Origin: CAZQHK01 sp964593455
GTDB taxonomy: Bacteria; Muiribacteriota; CAYSPT01
DNA: 64,000 nt
Direction: 5' to 3'
NCBI GenBank assembly: GCA_964593455.1
Contig: CAZQHK010000024.1
Span: forward strand, 1 to 64,000
The first letter of the stretch is position 1; every line of letters starts with the position of its first letter. Both the position numbers and the translations under genes were made by a program. Positions 51,293 through 60,960 of the stretch are shown piece after piece. The notes beneath the pieces are model-generated. The model was given only the letters and a program-made list of their open reading frames with translations. It was not told the origin of the DNA and searched no databases.

Positions 51293-53697
51293 GGTTCAAG
51301 GTAGATTTCTATTGGTGAGATCTCCAGTTCGAAAGGTTTTCCACTCGTATCAACCACCTTGATGGCCAGCGGATAGCTTTGAAGATCGGCAACGTCAAAG
51401 CGGTATGACCATTGTTCCAGCCCGCTGGCATCGTTCCAGGTATTGCCGTAATCGGTGCTGACCTGAACTTTTTTAAAACGGTAGTCTCCTTGATTGAATT
51501 TCCCACTGAGATGAATTTTGTTTTTCTTAAGCTCCCTTCTGCTGATAAGAATTACACCGCCGTATTCCTCGAGTGCCCGGTCGTGTATTTTTATATTGGC
51601 AAAGTGCGGCGGGCGCCGGTGATCATCGTCGAGTTCGGTGTTCTGTTCAGGGACAGGGGAGTACTTGATCAAGCGGGTTTTCAAACGTTCCAGCCGGTTG
51701 ATGGCTTTTTGCAGGTTAACCAGCAAACCTTTGAGATTCGTTCGGTTGAGCCGTTGCATTCCTTCCAGGAGAGATTCAGCCCGGGTGGTTACCGCTGATT
51801 CGACATAAAGCTTCTTGGTCCCGTCAGATCGGTAGAAAAAAAGGTGGGGATCGGTTTCCAGCAGGTGACCTTTGGTGGTGATCAGTGCTCGATATTGTTT
51901 GAGAAGCGGTGTGGCGGAAGATGTGTATGTCTTATGTATCTGGTGCAGGTGGTCGGCCGTGTTGTCGGAAGCCGAAGCCAGCATCTCGGTTCGTACGATT
52001 TTGCCTTTCAAGTGGAATATCTCCCGGTTAATCTGTTGAATGAGAGTGCCCAGGCGTTTTGGAATTTTTTCCCGGCCCGGCGCGTCGGTTTCGAGAAACT
52101 CCTGTTCAATACGATCAACAAGATCGAGAGCTTCCAGCAGCCTGTTTTCAAGCGTGCTAACATGGCGGCTCGGATTCAGCCAGATAGAATACCAGCGGTT
52201 CGTCTTGGAGGTGTGTATCTCTTCCAGTAATGTGTTAAACCCGGTGAAAAAACCGGTAATTATTTCTCCCAGCCGGGTTTCCATACTTTCGACTTCGGCC
52301 TTGGATTGCCGCTTTGATTCTTTGACCATGCGTACTTTACCGTCTATGTCTTTGTAGAAAGAAGCAGCTTCTTGAATGTACTTATTGGCTGAATTCTTGA
52401 GCCGGCCTTTCAAAGCAGGACTTTTCTGATTCCACCGGCTAATCCATTGTTCAATCAGGGAAGGAGCGGTTATATTTCGGGCCAGGGCTACTGTTTCGGG
52501 TCCGGCCAACCCCGCCAGCCGAGATTCAAGGGCTCCAACTTCGGTCATGAATTGGCTGAACAACATCGTTCCCTTGGTGATCTGGGAATATGCTTTTTCC
52601 CACCGGGCTTGCAGTTCTTTAAGCCTTTGACGCAGCTGTTCGAGTTCTTCGAGAGCTTCCGGGGAAACCACCGGTTGCTTGGCTATCCGCTTTACGGATG
52701 GTTTCGTTGTTTTGGAAAGCAAAGAGAGAAGACCTTTTAGCGAACCTATCTGTCTATCCCGTATGAGACGGAACAACTCCTCGGGGGTGACAGTGGTCGA
52801 TGGGGCCAGAAATATGGGGGCGAGACCTGAAGGGATGTCAGGAAGATTGAAAGAAAGCATTCGGCAGACCAGCGCTGCCAATTCATGTCTGAGTTCATCA
52901 CCCTGGGTTCCGCCTGGTGACCGTGAGGGCAATACCTGGACCCACTGTAACGGCAATTTCCGAGCCAAAGGATGCTTGGCAAGAAGCAGGTGAACGGCTT
53001 CGTTGGCCAGAGCCAACGCCATAGTCCGTCCGTCGGAATCGGAAGACGGGATGGTGAGCAGGACCGTTTCCCCCGGTTTGGAAGGAAACCGGATTACCGG
53101 ATTTTCACCGGCTCCAACCGGTATCAGTATGTGTTTTTGTCTGGAAATAGACTCTATAGCCGTCACCAGTTCGGTGCCATATGGTCGTGCTGCTTTCACG
53201 GCTGCCGCCATGGTTCTCCTGAAAGCCAGTATAGTTTCCAGAGCCTGGGCTGTGTCAGGAGCCACCCCGGGATCAACCACCAGGGGAATAAAGGTATTAC
53301 GGATTTCTTTCTTGAGTCCGGTTAAGGGAAATGCTTTAGTCGGTCCTCTTGTATCCAGTTCTGTCTTTGAGACCACCGCGATGTCAGGTCCCGCCGCTAT
53401 CGGTTTCAGAACCGCCTCGAAGTTTATCAAGGCTTCGAAGCAGTTATGATCGATCCCGGTAGTATCGAAGATAAACTGGCCTTCAGCGTTGGTAAGTGTA
53501 CGGTAGCTCGTTCCCCCGCCGCTAAGTTCGACAAAGATGTTGGGAACCGGACGGAGCGGTTGAACCGATCCTTCCTTGAGAGAGACACTCCCTTTGATTG
53601 TCTGAGCGGCACTGGCAGCTTCCGGAATCGAAGCAGCCAGAAAAATTGTCGCTGCAAGCAGAAGATATATGAAGCGATTTGTCGGCAGATACCGCAA
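51289..53697 (-). CDS. Large secreted coiled-coil protein with N-terminal carboxypeptidase-regulatory-like domain
   Basis: The 802-residue protein has a signal peptide (YLLLAATIFLAASIPEAASA). Residues about 30-120 resemble a carboxypeptidase regulatory-like beta domain (IKGSVSLKEGSVQPLRPVPN, FVELSGGGTSYRTLTNAEGQ). A helical middle (330-640, LEELEQLRQRLKELQARW) and a C-terminal beta region (YRFKKVQVSTDYGNTWNDAS) follow. The sequence near 220-290 (LALANEAVHLLLAKHPLARK, ELRHELAALVC) lacks a HExxH zinc motif. Not recognised as any named family. Confidence 0.65.
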   Translation of the reverse strand: MRYLPTNRFIYLLLAATIFLAASIPEAASAAQTIKGSVSLKEGSVQPLRPVPNIFVELSGGGTSYRTLTNAEGQFIFDTTGIDHNCFEALINFEAVLKPIAAGPDIAVVSKTELDTRGPTKAFPLTGLKKEIRNTFIPLVVDPGVAPDTAQALETILAFRRTMAAAVKAARPYGTELVTAIESISRQKHILIPVGAGENPVIRFPSKPGETVLLTIPSSDSDGRTMALALANEAVHLLLAKHPLARKLPLQWVQVLPSRSPGGTQGDELRHELAALVCRMLSFNLPDIPSGLAPIFLAPSTTVTPEELFRLIRDRQIGSLKGLLSLLSKTTKPSVKRIAKQPVVSPEALEELEQLRQRLKELQARWEKAYSQITKGTMLFSQFMTEVGALESRLAGLAGPETVALARNITAPSLIEQWISRWNQKSPALKGRLKNSANKYIQEAASFYKDIDGKVRMVKESKRQSKAEVESMETRLGEIITGFFTGFNTLLEEIHTSKTNRWYSIWLNPSRHVSTLENRLLEALDLVDRIEQEFLETDAPGREKIPKRLGTLIQQINREIFHLKGKIVRTEMLASASDNTADHLHQIHKTYTSSATPLLKQYRALITTKGHLLETDPHLFFYRSDGTKKLYVESAVTTRAESLLEGMQRLNRTNLKGLLVNLQKAINRLERLKTRLIKYSPVPEQNTELDDDHRRPPHFANIKIHDRALEEYGGVILISRRELKKNKIHLSGKFNQGDYRFKKVQVSTDYGNTWNDASGLEQWSYRFDVADLQSYPLAIKVVDTSGKPFELEISPIEIYLEP

Positions 53698-53855
53698 AAA
53701 GTATCACCTGATTGATTTCTCTAATCGTAATAGAAACTATACGCCAATTCCCCGCCGCTAATGGTAGCACAGAGCTGAAAGTGCGTCAACGGCAGGGAAG
53801 TACAGGTTCTTCACCTCGCTACGAGAATTCGTAAATTATTCGGGTTTAATGACAC

Positions 53856-53885
53856 TTGACTCTACGTGATAGGTACTGGTATGCT
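53856..53885 (+). promoter_or_regulatory. Promoter of the zinc-ribbon gene
   Basis: TTGACT (53856-53861) and TATGCT (53880-53885) with an 18-nt spacer, 28 nt before the chosen ATG at 53913. Confidence 0.45.
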
Positions 53886-53912
53886 TGATCGAGTCGGGAG
53901 GTGGATCTTTTA

Positions 53913-54434
53913 ATGGATTGTCCCGTATGTCAAAAGTCCATGGAGCAGGTTGAAGTTAGTGGAGTTGAACTGGATTACTGCCGGGATGGGTGTGGCGGAA
54001 TATGGTTCGATAATTTCGAGCTCAAACAGCTTGATGAAGAGCAAGAGGGCAGTGGTGAACTGCTCGAGGAAATATTGAATCAGAGTCTGGTCGACGATAC
54101 GGTGAGGGCGGAAAAACTGACGTGTCCACGCTGTGATAATGTTAAAATGCGGCGTCACAAGTACAACTACACGTCGGATGTACATGTTGATCAGTGTTAC
54201 AGCTGTAACGGAATCTGGCTTGACAAGGGTGAACTGGCTGCTATCAGGGCTAACTTCGAGTCGGATGAAGACAAGGAAAAAGTTCTTAACAAACTGATTT
54301 CCAGCAATCCGGAAATAGCTACTGAGATGGCTAAGATGGAGCAACAGCGGCAGTTTGACAGCAGCAGGATTTCCACTCGGAGATCGAAAACCGACCGATT
54401 TTTTAGAATGGTTACGTTTGGACTGCTGCGGTAG
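53913..54434 (+). CDS. Double zinc-ribbon (zf-TFIIB type) protein
   Basis: The product is 173 residues from ATG 53913, 8 nt after GGGAGGTGG (a GTG at 53901 is an alternative). Two zf-TFIIB repeats follow: CPVCQ with YCRDGCGGIWFDNFEL and CPRCD with QCYSCNGIWLDKGEL. The C-terminal half is a charged helix ending RFFRMVTFGLLR. Members of this family are widespread, single-domain proteins of unknown role. It precedes a 26-residue membrane peptide. Confidence 0.8.
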   Translation: MDCPVCQKSMEQVEVSGVELDYCRDGCGGIWFDNFELKQLDEEQEGSGELLEEILNQSLVDDTVRAEKLTCPRCDNVKMRRHKYNYTSDVHVDQCYSCNGIWLDKGELAAIRANFESDEDKEKVLNKLISSNPEIATEMAKMEQQRQFDSSRISTRRSKTDRFFRMVTFGLLR

Positions 54435-54528
54435 TCACTATTAGCTGTTGGTGATGTCCTGGCAGTATATCCGGCCGGGTGCAACCGGTTGAGAAAATTG
54501 GAAAACGGATGAAGGAGAGGTTATCATC

Positions 54529-54609
54529 ATGAAGAAGCTCATCAAGTTTGTCTTCGTAACGATGTTCGTCATGACTATTGGAGCTATTATCGGTTACACC
54601 ACCGGTTGA
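54529..54609 (+). CDS. 26-residue predicted membrane peptide
   Basis: ATG 54529 follows AAGGAGAGG by 9 nt and opens a frame of 26 residues (MKKLIKFVFVTMFVMTIG...) with a positively charged start and one hydrophobic helix. A TGA at 54607 ends it. The strong ribosome site and the composition make it a plausible small membrane protein. There is no family match. Confidence 0.5.
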   Translation: MKKLIKFVFVTMFVMTIGAIIGYTTG

Positions 54610-54663
54610 TTTCTACTCTTTCAAAACTTAGTTTTCCACGCTTTTCAGGCGTTGAATAACTTA

Positions 54664-55209
54664 TCAGGGCCAGCAAACTGCAATCTCTGCCAGTAATTTC
54701 CTGAGAAGAGGGTCGGATACCGCTTGTTCGGCGTTTGAGAGAAATATCTTCAAAGAAGGTAAGTCCGGGTGGATTCGGGCATACTCACCAGCCTGCAGGG
54801 CGGCTTCCAGACGATCGATTTCACGCACGAATCGAGCTTCGGCCGTGTGCCCTTTTTCGAACTCTTCCCACAGCTCAAGAAACCTGTCTTTGTCCGGAAA
54901 AGGTTCCAGCAGTTCGTGAAGCGCCCGCAGTTCTCGGCCTGATTTTTCCTGGTACTCGGGACATTGCGGTGTGATATCGCCCACTTCACATTCCGCCAGA
55001 TCATGAAGAATAGCCATCTCCACTATTTTCAGTTTGTCAAGCTCTGGTGGCGCCAGAAAAAGGGTCATCAGAATTACTCGGTAGGAATGATCAGCCACAC
55101 TCTCCGGATCAGTAATACCTCGTTGCACCCACCCTGTCCGGCGAAGTGTTTTAAGCCGTCCGGCCATTTGCAGGGTTTGAAATACTCGCGACATGTCGAA
55201 TTCGTTCAT
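54664..55209 (-). CDS. HD-domain phosphohydrolase (YfbR/HDDC2-like)
   Basis: The 181-residue HD-superfamily enzyme starts at ATG 55209 (MNEFDMSRVFQTL); the longer frame overlaps proS. Metal-binding His and Asp are in ESVADHSYRVILM and AILHDLAECEVGD, matching the HDDC2/YfbR group that removes phosphate from deoxyribonucleoside 5'-monophosphates. It follows proS by 10 nt and is probably co-transcribed with it. Confidence 0.85.
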   Translation of the reverse strand: MNEFDMSRVFQTLQMAGRLKTLRRTGWVQRGITDPESVADHSYRVILMTLFLAPPELDKLKIVEMAILHDLAECEVGDITPQCPEYQEKSGRELRALHELLEPFPDKDRFLELWEEFEKGHTAEARFVREIDRLEAALQAGEYARIHPDLPSLKIFLSNAEQAVSDPLLRKLLAEIAVCWP

Positions 55210-55219
55210 TTTTTCACCG

Positions 55220-56698
55220 TTAATAAGCTCTGGCGAAATAAACACGGTTGACGGCCGCCTGGCCGCATCGGACACACGTCTCTCCTTCCGACACGTGCTT
55301 CTGCTCGTCCAACGGGATCACCCTGATAGTAGCTTTGGTTTCTTCTTGCACCGCCTGCTCGCAGTCTGCTTCTCCGCACCAGGGTGCGAAGGCCCATCCG
55401 CTCTCCTGCTTCATCAGTTTTCGAAACTCGGCGTACTCGGTGACGGCGAAGATATGCTCATTCATCATCGTTTTGGCTTTGGTGAACAGTTTCTGTTGTA
55501 TTTCCTCCAGTATCTCGGGGAGTTTGTGGGAAAGCTCAGATATCGCAACAGGTTCTTTCGGTCCGCCGGTTCTGCGGGCCAGGACGACCTTCCCGTCGGC
55601 AATATCACGTGGTCCGATTTCAAGTCGGACCGGTATACCCTGGAGTTCCCATTCATGGAATTTCCATCCCGGTTTATATTGATCGCGGTCGTCCACAATG
55701 ATTTCGACCCGGCCGCGTAGTGACTCTTTAATATCGGTCACCGCAGTCATAACCAGGCTCTGTTCTTCGGAACTGCGCCATATCGGCACGATGACCACCG
55801 GCCGGCTGGCCAGCCTCGGCGGTATCACCAGCCCTTTGTCATCGCTGTGACTCATGATCAAGGCGCCGATCAACCGGGTGCTGACACCCCAACTCGAGGC
55901 CCATACCAACTTTCTCTCACCGTCTTTGTCCTGAAAGGTTACGTCAAACGCTTTGGCGAAATTCTGTCCGAGGAAATGCGATGTTCCCGCCTGAAGGGCC
56001 TTATAGTCCTGCATCATGGCTTCGATACCATAGGTGGCTACCGCTCCGGCAAATTTTTCTTTTTCGGTCTTGATACCGGCTATGACCGGAATAGCCATGT
56101 AATCTTCGGCAAAGGTCCGGTAGACATCGAGTATTTTCAGCGTTTCTTCCCGGGCCTCATCGCTGGAAGCATGTGCGGTATGTCCTTCCTGCCAGAGAAA
56201 TTCTGTTGTTCTGAGGAATAGGCGGGTACGCATTTCCCAGCGGACGACGTTGGCCCACTGATTGATGAGAATAGGCAGGTCGCGATAGGACATTATCCAT
56301 TTTTTGTACATGGCCCAGATGATTGTTTCGCTGGTTGGCCTGATAACCAATTCTTCTTCGAGCCGGGCGGTGGGATCCACCTCGACGCCGCCGCCGGCGG
56401 CTTCACGCAGTCGGTGATGGGTAACGACGGCACACTCTTTGGCAAAACCCTCTACGTGTTCCGCTTCTTTTGACAGAAAACTTTTGGGAATGAAGAGCGG
56501 AAAATAGGCATTCACATGGCCCGTTTCTTTAAACATACGGTCCATGATCTCGCGCATTTTTTCCCAGAGAGTGTAACCGTTTGGCCTTATGACCATACAT
56601 CCTTTGACGGGAGAATAGTCGGCCAACTTTGCTTTAGTGACAATATCAACATACCACTGGGAATAGTCCTTTTCCCGTGGAGTAATTTTTTCTGCCAA
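55220..56698 (-). CDS. proS: Prolyl-tRNA synthetase, archaeal/eukaryote-like type
   Basis: The 492-residue class II synthetase begins at TTG 56698 (MAEKITPREKDYSQWYVDIV). It lacks the editing insertion of the E. coli type and has the C-terminal zinc domain of the Thermus/eukaryotic type (FAPWCGEADCEQ, GETCVRCGQAAVN) ending in FARAY, whose terminal Tyr reaches the active site. Class II motifs include RPTSETIIW and the motif 2 segment RTRLFLRTTEFLWQEGH. It charges tRNA-Pro with proline. Confidence 0.95.
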   Translation of the reverse strand: MAEKITPREKDYSQWYVDIVTKAKLADYSPVKGCMVIRPNGYTLWEKMREIMDRMFKETGHVNAYFPLFIPKSFLSKEAEHVEGFAKECAVVTHHRLREAAGGGVEVDPTARLEEELVIRPTSETIIWAMYKKWIMSYRDLPILINQWANVVRWEMRTRLFLRTTEFLWQEGHTAHASSDEAREETLKILDVYRTFAEDYMAIPVIAGIKTEKEKFAGAVATYGIEAMMQDYKALQAGTSHFLGQNFAKAFDVTFQDKDGERKLVWASSWGVSTRLIGALIMSHSDDKGLVIPPRLASRPVVIVPIWRSSEEQSLVMTAVTDIKESLRGRVEIIVDDRDQYKPGWKFHEWELQGIPVRLEIGPRDIADGKVVLARRTGGPKEPVAISELSHKLPEILEEIQQKLFTKAKTMMNEHIFAVTEYAEFRKLMKQESGWAFAPWCGEADCEQAVQEETKATIRVIPLDEQKHVSEGETCVRCGQAAVNRVYFARAY

Positions 56699-57022
56699 GG
56701 TTTATATCAGCTCCTTTATTATGTCCGGCTTTGCATTTGCAGAAGGACATTCTATCATAAATGAGCGGTATATTTCACTATCTCGCTACAGGTTTCACAG
56801 CGTACACTATTGAACCAATTCTTAATCAAGCGGGAAGCATAGAATGCGAGTTGAAAATTGTTGTGGTTTTCAACGGTTGAAATACTGTTTGCCTTCCACT
56901 ATAATTATCGCAAAGTTAGCTTTAAACCCGAAAACTGCAGTAGCCATTCTGCTGCGGCCATTTCCTTCGCCTCGTGCCGAAGCCAACTGGCAGTTTCCGG
57001 GTTAACAACGGAGGAAATCGTG
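56699..57022. other. Divergent spacer between proS and the iscU-like gene
   Basis: There are 324 bases with no convincing gene. A 15-base inverted repeat, TTTCAACGGTTGAAA, lies at 56868-56882, possibly an operator for the iscU-like operon. Neither promoter stands out clearly. Confidence 0.45.
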
Positions 57023-57466
57023 ATGGCCGGAAGCGGCTTGTATGGCGACATAGTCATGGACCATTTCATGAATCCGAGAAACATGGGAGAAATGGAAGAT
57101 GCTGATGCTGTGGCCGAAGTCGGCAACATTGTTTGTGGTGATGTCATGCGGGTATATCTCAAAATACGGGATGAGATTATCGAAGACGTACGGGTCAAAA
57201 CATTCGGTTGTGGCGCGGCCATCGCCAGCAGTAGTATGATCTCTGAAATGGTTAAAGGGAAAACCATCGAGCAGGCACTGACTATCACCAACGAGACAGT
57301 GGTGGAAGCTCTGGGTGGGCTACCCGAAACAAAAAAACATTGTTCGGTGCTGGCCGAGGACGCCCTGCTGGCTGCTCTCAAGAATTACTATGAGCAAAAA
57401 GGAATTGATCCCAATGCCTTGGATGAACTAAAACAAACCGTGCAGAAGAATCAATTAACGGAGTGA
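57023..57466 (+). CDS. IscU/NifU-type Fe-S cluster scaffold
   Basis: The product is 147 residues from ATG 57023, 8 nt after GGAGG; an upstream in-frame ATG at 56858 has no ribosome site. The three cluster cysteines are in NIVCGDVM, TFGCGAAIASS and KKHCSVLAED, with the Asp of CGD beside the first. YGDIVMDHFMNPRNMGEM is the family N-terminus. Usually the first motif reads GNPVCGD; here it is GNIVCGD. It leads an operon with a CNB and a HEAT protein. No NifS/IscS cysteine desulfurase is in view. Confidence 0.9.
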   Translation: MAGSGLYGDIVMDHFMNPRNMGEMEDADAVAEVGNIVCGDVMRVYLKIRDEIIEDVRVKTFGCGAAIASSSMISEMVKGKTIEQALTITNETVVEALGGLPETKKHCSVLAEDALLAALKNYYEQKGIDPNALDELKQTVQKNQLTE

Positions 57467-57472
57467 TCGATA

Positions 57473-58150
57473 ATGAGCGATGCAGCGGTAATGAAGACTT
57501 TTTCGAAAGGTGAATACCTGTTTAAAGAAGGAGAGTTGACCACCGAAGTATACATACTTACCAGAGGTGGTGTGGAGATTACCGTCGGCGGAAAACCGGT
57601 AACCATAATTATTGACGAGGGAAGCTTTATCGGGGAGATGTCGGTTCTTCTGGGGAAACAACGTACGGCCACTGCTGTTTCGATTACCGATTCCGAATTC
57701 ATGGTCATCGAGGGAGAGAAGATTTCCACGCTTCTTCAGACTATGCCCAACATGGGGCTCAAACTTTTGAAAGACCTGGCCAAGCGGGTTGAGCAGACAA
57801 CCGGGAAACTGGTGAACCGCGAACGTCAAATCAACGATTTTTCTGACCAGCCAGCGGAATCAGTACCCAGTTTTGATGAATATCTGGAGAAAATAGAATT
57901 AAGTGAAATTGGGGAATTACTGGCGGAACTCTACAAGGAACAGCTGTTCCGGCGGCGTCCAGCCAGTTTTGAAATAGCCGGACGAGAATACAATCGGTTC
58001 AAGAATGATCTGGACTGTTTGTTGGAAAACCGATACAGTACCGTGCAGGACATGATGGATTTGGCCCAACAGACGGATATCCGGGGACAGTTCAAGGCTA
58101 AACTGCACGAGCGGTATAAGAAGGACTTGAAGTTCGCCCAAACGGGTTAG
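57473..58150 (+). CDS. Single cyclic-nucleotide-binding domain protein
   Basis: The 225-residue protein has a CNB domain at about 10-125 (EYLFKEGELTTEVYILTRGG, FIGEMSVLLGKQRTATAV phosphate cassette). The last 90 residues are helical (ERYKKDLKFAQTG end) without a helix-turn-helix. It is therefore not a classical Crp regulator. It lies 6 nt after the iscU-like gene and before the HEAT gene. It could be a sensor subunit for the HEAT protein. Confidence 0.82.
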   Translation: MSDAAVMKTFSKGEYLFKEGELTTEVYILTRGGVEITVGGKPVTIIIDEGSFIGEMSVLLGKQRTATAVSITDSEFMVIEGEKISTLLQTMPNMGLKLLKDLAKRVEQTTGKLVNRERQINDFSDQPAESVPSFDEYLEKIELSEIGELLAELYKEQLFRRRPASFEIAGREYNRFKNDLDCLLENRYSTVQDMMDLAQQTDIRGQFKAKLHERYKKDLKFAQTG

Positions 58151-58157
58151 GGAGAAT

Positions 58158-60764
58158 ATGATGAGCAGTCTGCCAGAGAGAGTCGCGGACCTGAAACGCG
58201 TCGCCAGCGGCGAATCACCGAATATCAAAAAAATAATTGAGGCGCTTTCCGATCCGGTACGGGGAGTACAGGAGGAAGTCATAGCTCTTCTGGTTTCCTG
58301 TGGCGACGAGGTAGTACCGGCCCTGGAAGACGCCGTTCAAACCGGTGATCATCTCCGAGCAGCCGGGGCGCTCAAGGCTGCAATCAGGTTAGGCCGCCAA
58401 GGCCAGCCGGTTGTCCTCAAAGCCCTGGAAACGGATGATGAATCGCTGTTGCTCGGCGCCCTGGCCATCTTGCCTGTCCATATCCTTCCTGAAGGGATAA
58501 AGTCGCTGGCAGAACTCTTCTGCCACTCCAGTACCGCGGTGAGACAGGGAGCGGCAGTTTTGCTCGCCGCAGCCAGGGAAACCGGCGCAGCCGATGAAGC
58601 TGTTGACGTACTCTCGAATTTTATCGAGTGTCGTTGTTTTCCACCTGTTTCCTCCCCCGAGGAAGGGGAGTCGTCCCTGACCCGGGAAAAGGAAGGAAGC
58701 GGGATTTTTTTAGCGGCAGCGGTCCTTGGAGGGCTCCTCGGGAACGGAGCCAGGGATACGTTTAAGAAGTATTTTGATTCCGGCGATCCCTCTCTGATAG
58801 CAGTCGCGGCTCATGTCCTGGGCGGCAGCGGTGGTTCGGAAGCAATTCGGGATCTGGTTAAACTGCTCCAGCATCCTTCTTCGGTAGTCCGTACCGCGGC
58901 GCAGGAAGCGCTTATCATCGCGGGCAGGGAAGCGTTGCCCCTGCTTAAAGTGGTTTTATCAAAAAGCTCTTCGGCCTTGAGAGAGCGGGCTCTGACGGTT
59001 ATGTTCAGGATCATGGGCGAAAGAAGCGGGCCATTGCTCACCAAGATGATGGCCGCTGGTACCGAACTCAAGCTATCGGCCCTCATAGCCCTTAAATCTA
59101 TCCGTGAACCCGGTTTTATTCCTTGTCTGGTGCAAGCTCTGGATGACGGATCCAGCCTGGTGGTGCGGGAAGCCCGCCATCGCCTGATTGAGCTAGGAAC
59201 ATTAGCAGTACCACCGCTTTGCGGACATACTTCAGGAATTTCCGGAAAGACACTGGAGTCGATATGCCTGGTACTTGGAGAAATTGGCCGCTCGTCCGGC
59301 CCGGCCCTGGCCCGGTTGCTCAAACAGGCCGGTGACCCGGTCAAAAAAGAAGTTATCCGAACCATGGATGTTCCCCTGGAAGAAGCGATGATTACCGCGC
59401 TAACCAATCTGTTGCCGGAATGTGGTGACGCGGTCCGGAAAGAGATTGCCCAAAAAGTAGGAAAAAGTGGTGAGAAAGCGATCTCTCCGTTGGTAGGGAT
59501 TATGCTTTCTGAGCACGTGGGAGTCTGGTACTGGGCCGCCCGCGCCCTGGCCGACACGAAAGATGCCTGGAAATCATGGCTGAAAAAAGAGTTGAAGGAA
59601 GAAGAACCGGAAAAGAGAATCGGTGCGGTCAAGATATTGGGCAGGATGAGTGCCGCTCTCCCTGCCCGTGAACTGTTGCTGATGGCCTCGAGTCTCCGGC
59701 CGGCCGATATCGACCTGGCTGTCCAGGAAATGAGAACGTGTGCGCCGGCGACATTCTATCTCTCCATTGTCGATGATCTGGAAACCCTTAAAGATATTTC
59801 AACCGAATTTTTACTCAAAGGACTGCTGGCAGCCGCTTTCCCTCTTGTTGGGACCCGCGTGCTCGATCGCCTGGCTGATGAGGAAAACCCATGGGTCCTG
59901 CAGTTCCTCCTGGGAGTCGTGAGCGGGGAACGGTTGGAAGAAGCCATGCCTCTGATCCTGTCAATGCTCGATCATTCGGAAACATCCGTCAGATACGCTG
60001 CTATTTCCGCCTTGAGCGGAGAACCTTTACCGGGCAAGAAGGGACCTCTTTTGAACCGTATCAGGGAAACCGAAGGTGAAGAGCGGTTGCGGCTGTTGGA
60101 AGCCCTGGCGGATCTTGAAGACGAGAATGTGTTTTCCGTATTGTTTTCGTCCTACCTGGAAGGGGACAAAACGGAGCGTGAGAAAATCGTTTCCTTGCTG
60201 CGCGCAAATCCTTCGGTGAAAATGATCAGATCGGCGGTGAAACGGCTTGCCATCGAAGGTGGAGACCGTTGTGAGACACTGCAGAACCTGCTTGCTTTTT
60301 CCATGGTTTCCGAGGAGCAGACCGAAGAGCTTAAGGCGATTATTCAGGACCGCAACCCGAAGGTGCGGTCAGCCACCTATGGAATACTGCAGAAGATGGG
60401 GACAAATGAGGCGTTTTCCTTGTTGGTGCAAGCCTGCCGCGGAGAAGGTGATCCGGTCATATACCAGCGCTTGTTCAACGACCTTATCCACGAGATGGTG
60501 GGAGGGAAATCAGAATGCCGGCAATTGATGGAACCGTACCTGAAAGAGATGGGCGCTGAGGCGGCGATACCACTGGTGCAGGTACTGAAGGAGACGGATT
60601 CCGGTGATTTTCTGTATATGACTCTCAGCCAGATGGTAGAGAGGATCGGTGAGGATGCCCTCGATGTTCTCGATACCCTCAAGGAAGACAATGACCGGCG
60701 TATCGCTTCCATATCCGCTACCCTGGCCGACAACATCAGGCGTTCGTTACTGGTAGGCGTGTAA
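58158..60764 (+). CDS. Large HEAT-like repeat protein
   Basis: The 868-residue soluble protein has repeated helical units weaker than the HEAT gene at 11630 but of the same type (VQEEVIALLVSCGDEVVPAL, VVREARHRLIELGTLAVPPL, VRYAAISALSGEPL, VRSATYGILQKMGTNEAF). There is no signal peptide and no enzyme motif. It is probably a binding scaffold. It follows the CNB gene by 7 nt, so the two are likely co-expressed. Confidence 0.8.
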   Translation: MMSSLPERVADLKRVASGESPNIKKIIEALSDPVRGVQEEVIALLVSCGDEVVPALEDAVQTGDHLRAAGALKAAIRLGRQGQPVVLKALETDDESLLLGALAILPVHILPEGIKSLAELFCHSSTAVRQGAAVLLAAARETGAADEAVDVLSNFIECRCFPPVSSPEEGESSLTREKEGSGIFLAAAVLGGLLGNGARDTFKKYFDSGDPSLIAVAAHVLGGSGGSEAIRDLVKLLQHPSSVVRTAAQEALIIAGREALPLLKVVLSKSSSALRERALTVMFRIMGERSGPLLTKMMAAGTELKLSALIALKSIREPGFIPCLVQALDDGSSLVVREARHRLIELGTLAVPPLCGHTSGISGKTLESICLVLGEIGRSSGPALARLLKQAGDPVKKEVIRTMDVPLEEAMITALTNLLPECGDAVRKEIAQKVGKSGEKAISPLVGIMLSEHVGVWYWAARALADTKDAWKSWLKKELKEEEPEKRIGAVKILGRMSAALPARELLLMASSLRPADIDLAVQEMRTCAPATFYLSIVDDLETLKDISTEFLLKGLLAAAFPLVGTRVLDRLADEENPWVLQFLLGVVSGERLEEAMPLILSMLDHSETSVRYAAISALSGEPLPGKKGPLLNRIRETEGEERLRLLEALADLEDENVFSVLFSSYLEGDKTEREKIVSLLRANPSVKMIRSAVKRLAIEGGDRCETLQNLLAFSMVSEEQTEELKAIIQDRNPKVRSATYGILQKMGTNEAFSLLVQACRGEGDPVIYQRLFNDLIHEMVGGKSECRQLMEPYLKEMGAEAAIPLVQVLKETDSGDFLYMTLSQMVERIGEDALDVLDTLKEDNDRRIASISATLADNIRRSLLVGV

Positions 60765-60960
60765 CATTCCTGTTTTGTTTAATCCACCAGGTTCATCAAA
60801 GATCCTACAGCCAACCGAGTCATTCGCCGGCTTTGCTTGTAAGCAAAAAATGCTTGTGAAATAAATAGATAATCCATTTGTCTTTCTCCACTATTATCCT
60901 TACAAACGAGAAGGAAGCTCGCGAGATTGAGATTGGAAATCTACTACTTCAAACACCTTG

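Noticed and set aside
53003..53449. Plus-strand frame of 148 residues opposite the 802-residue protein
   Set aside because: Shadow of a well-supported gene on the other strand, with no recognisable motif.
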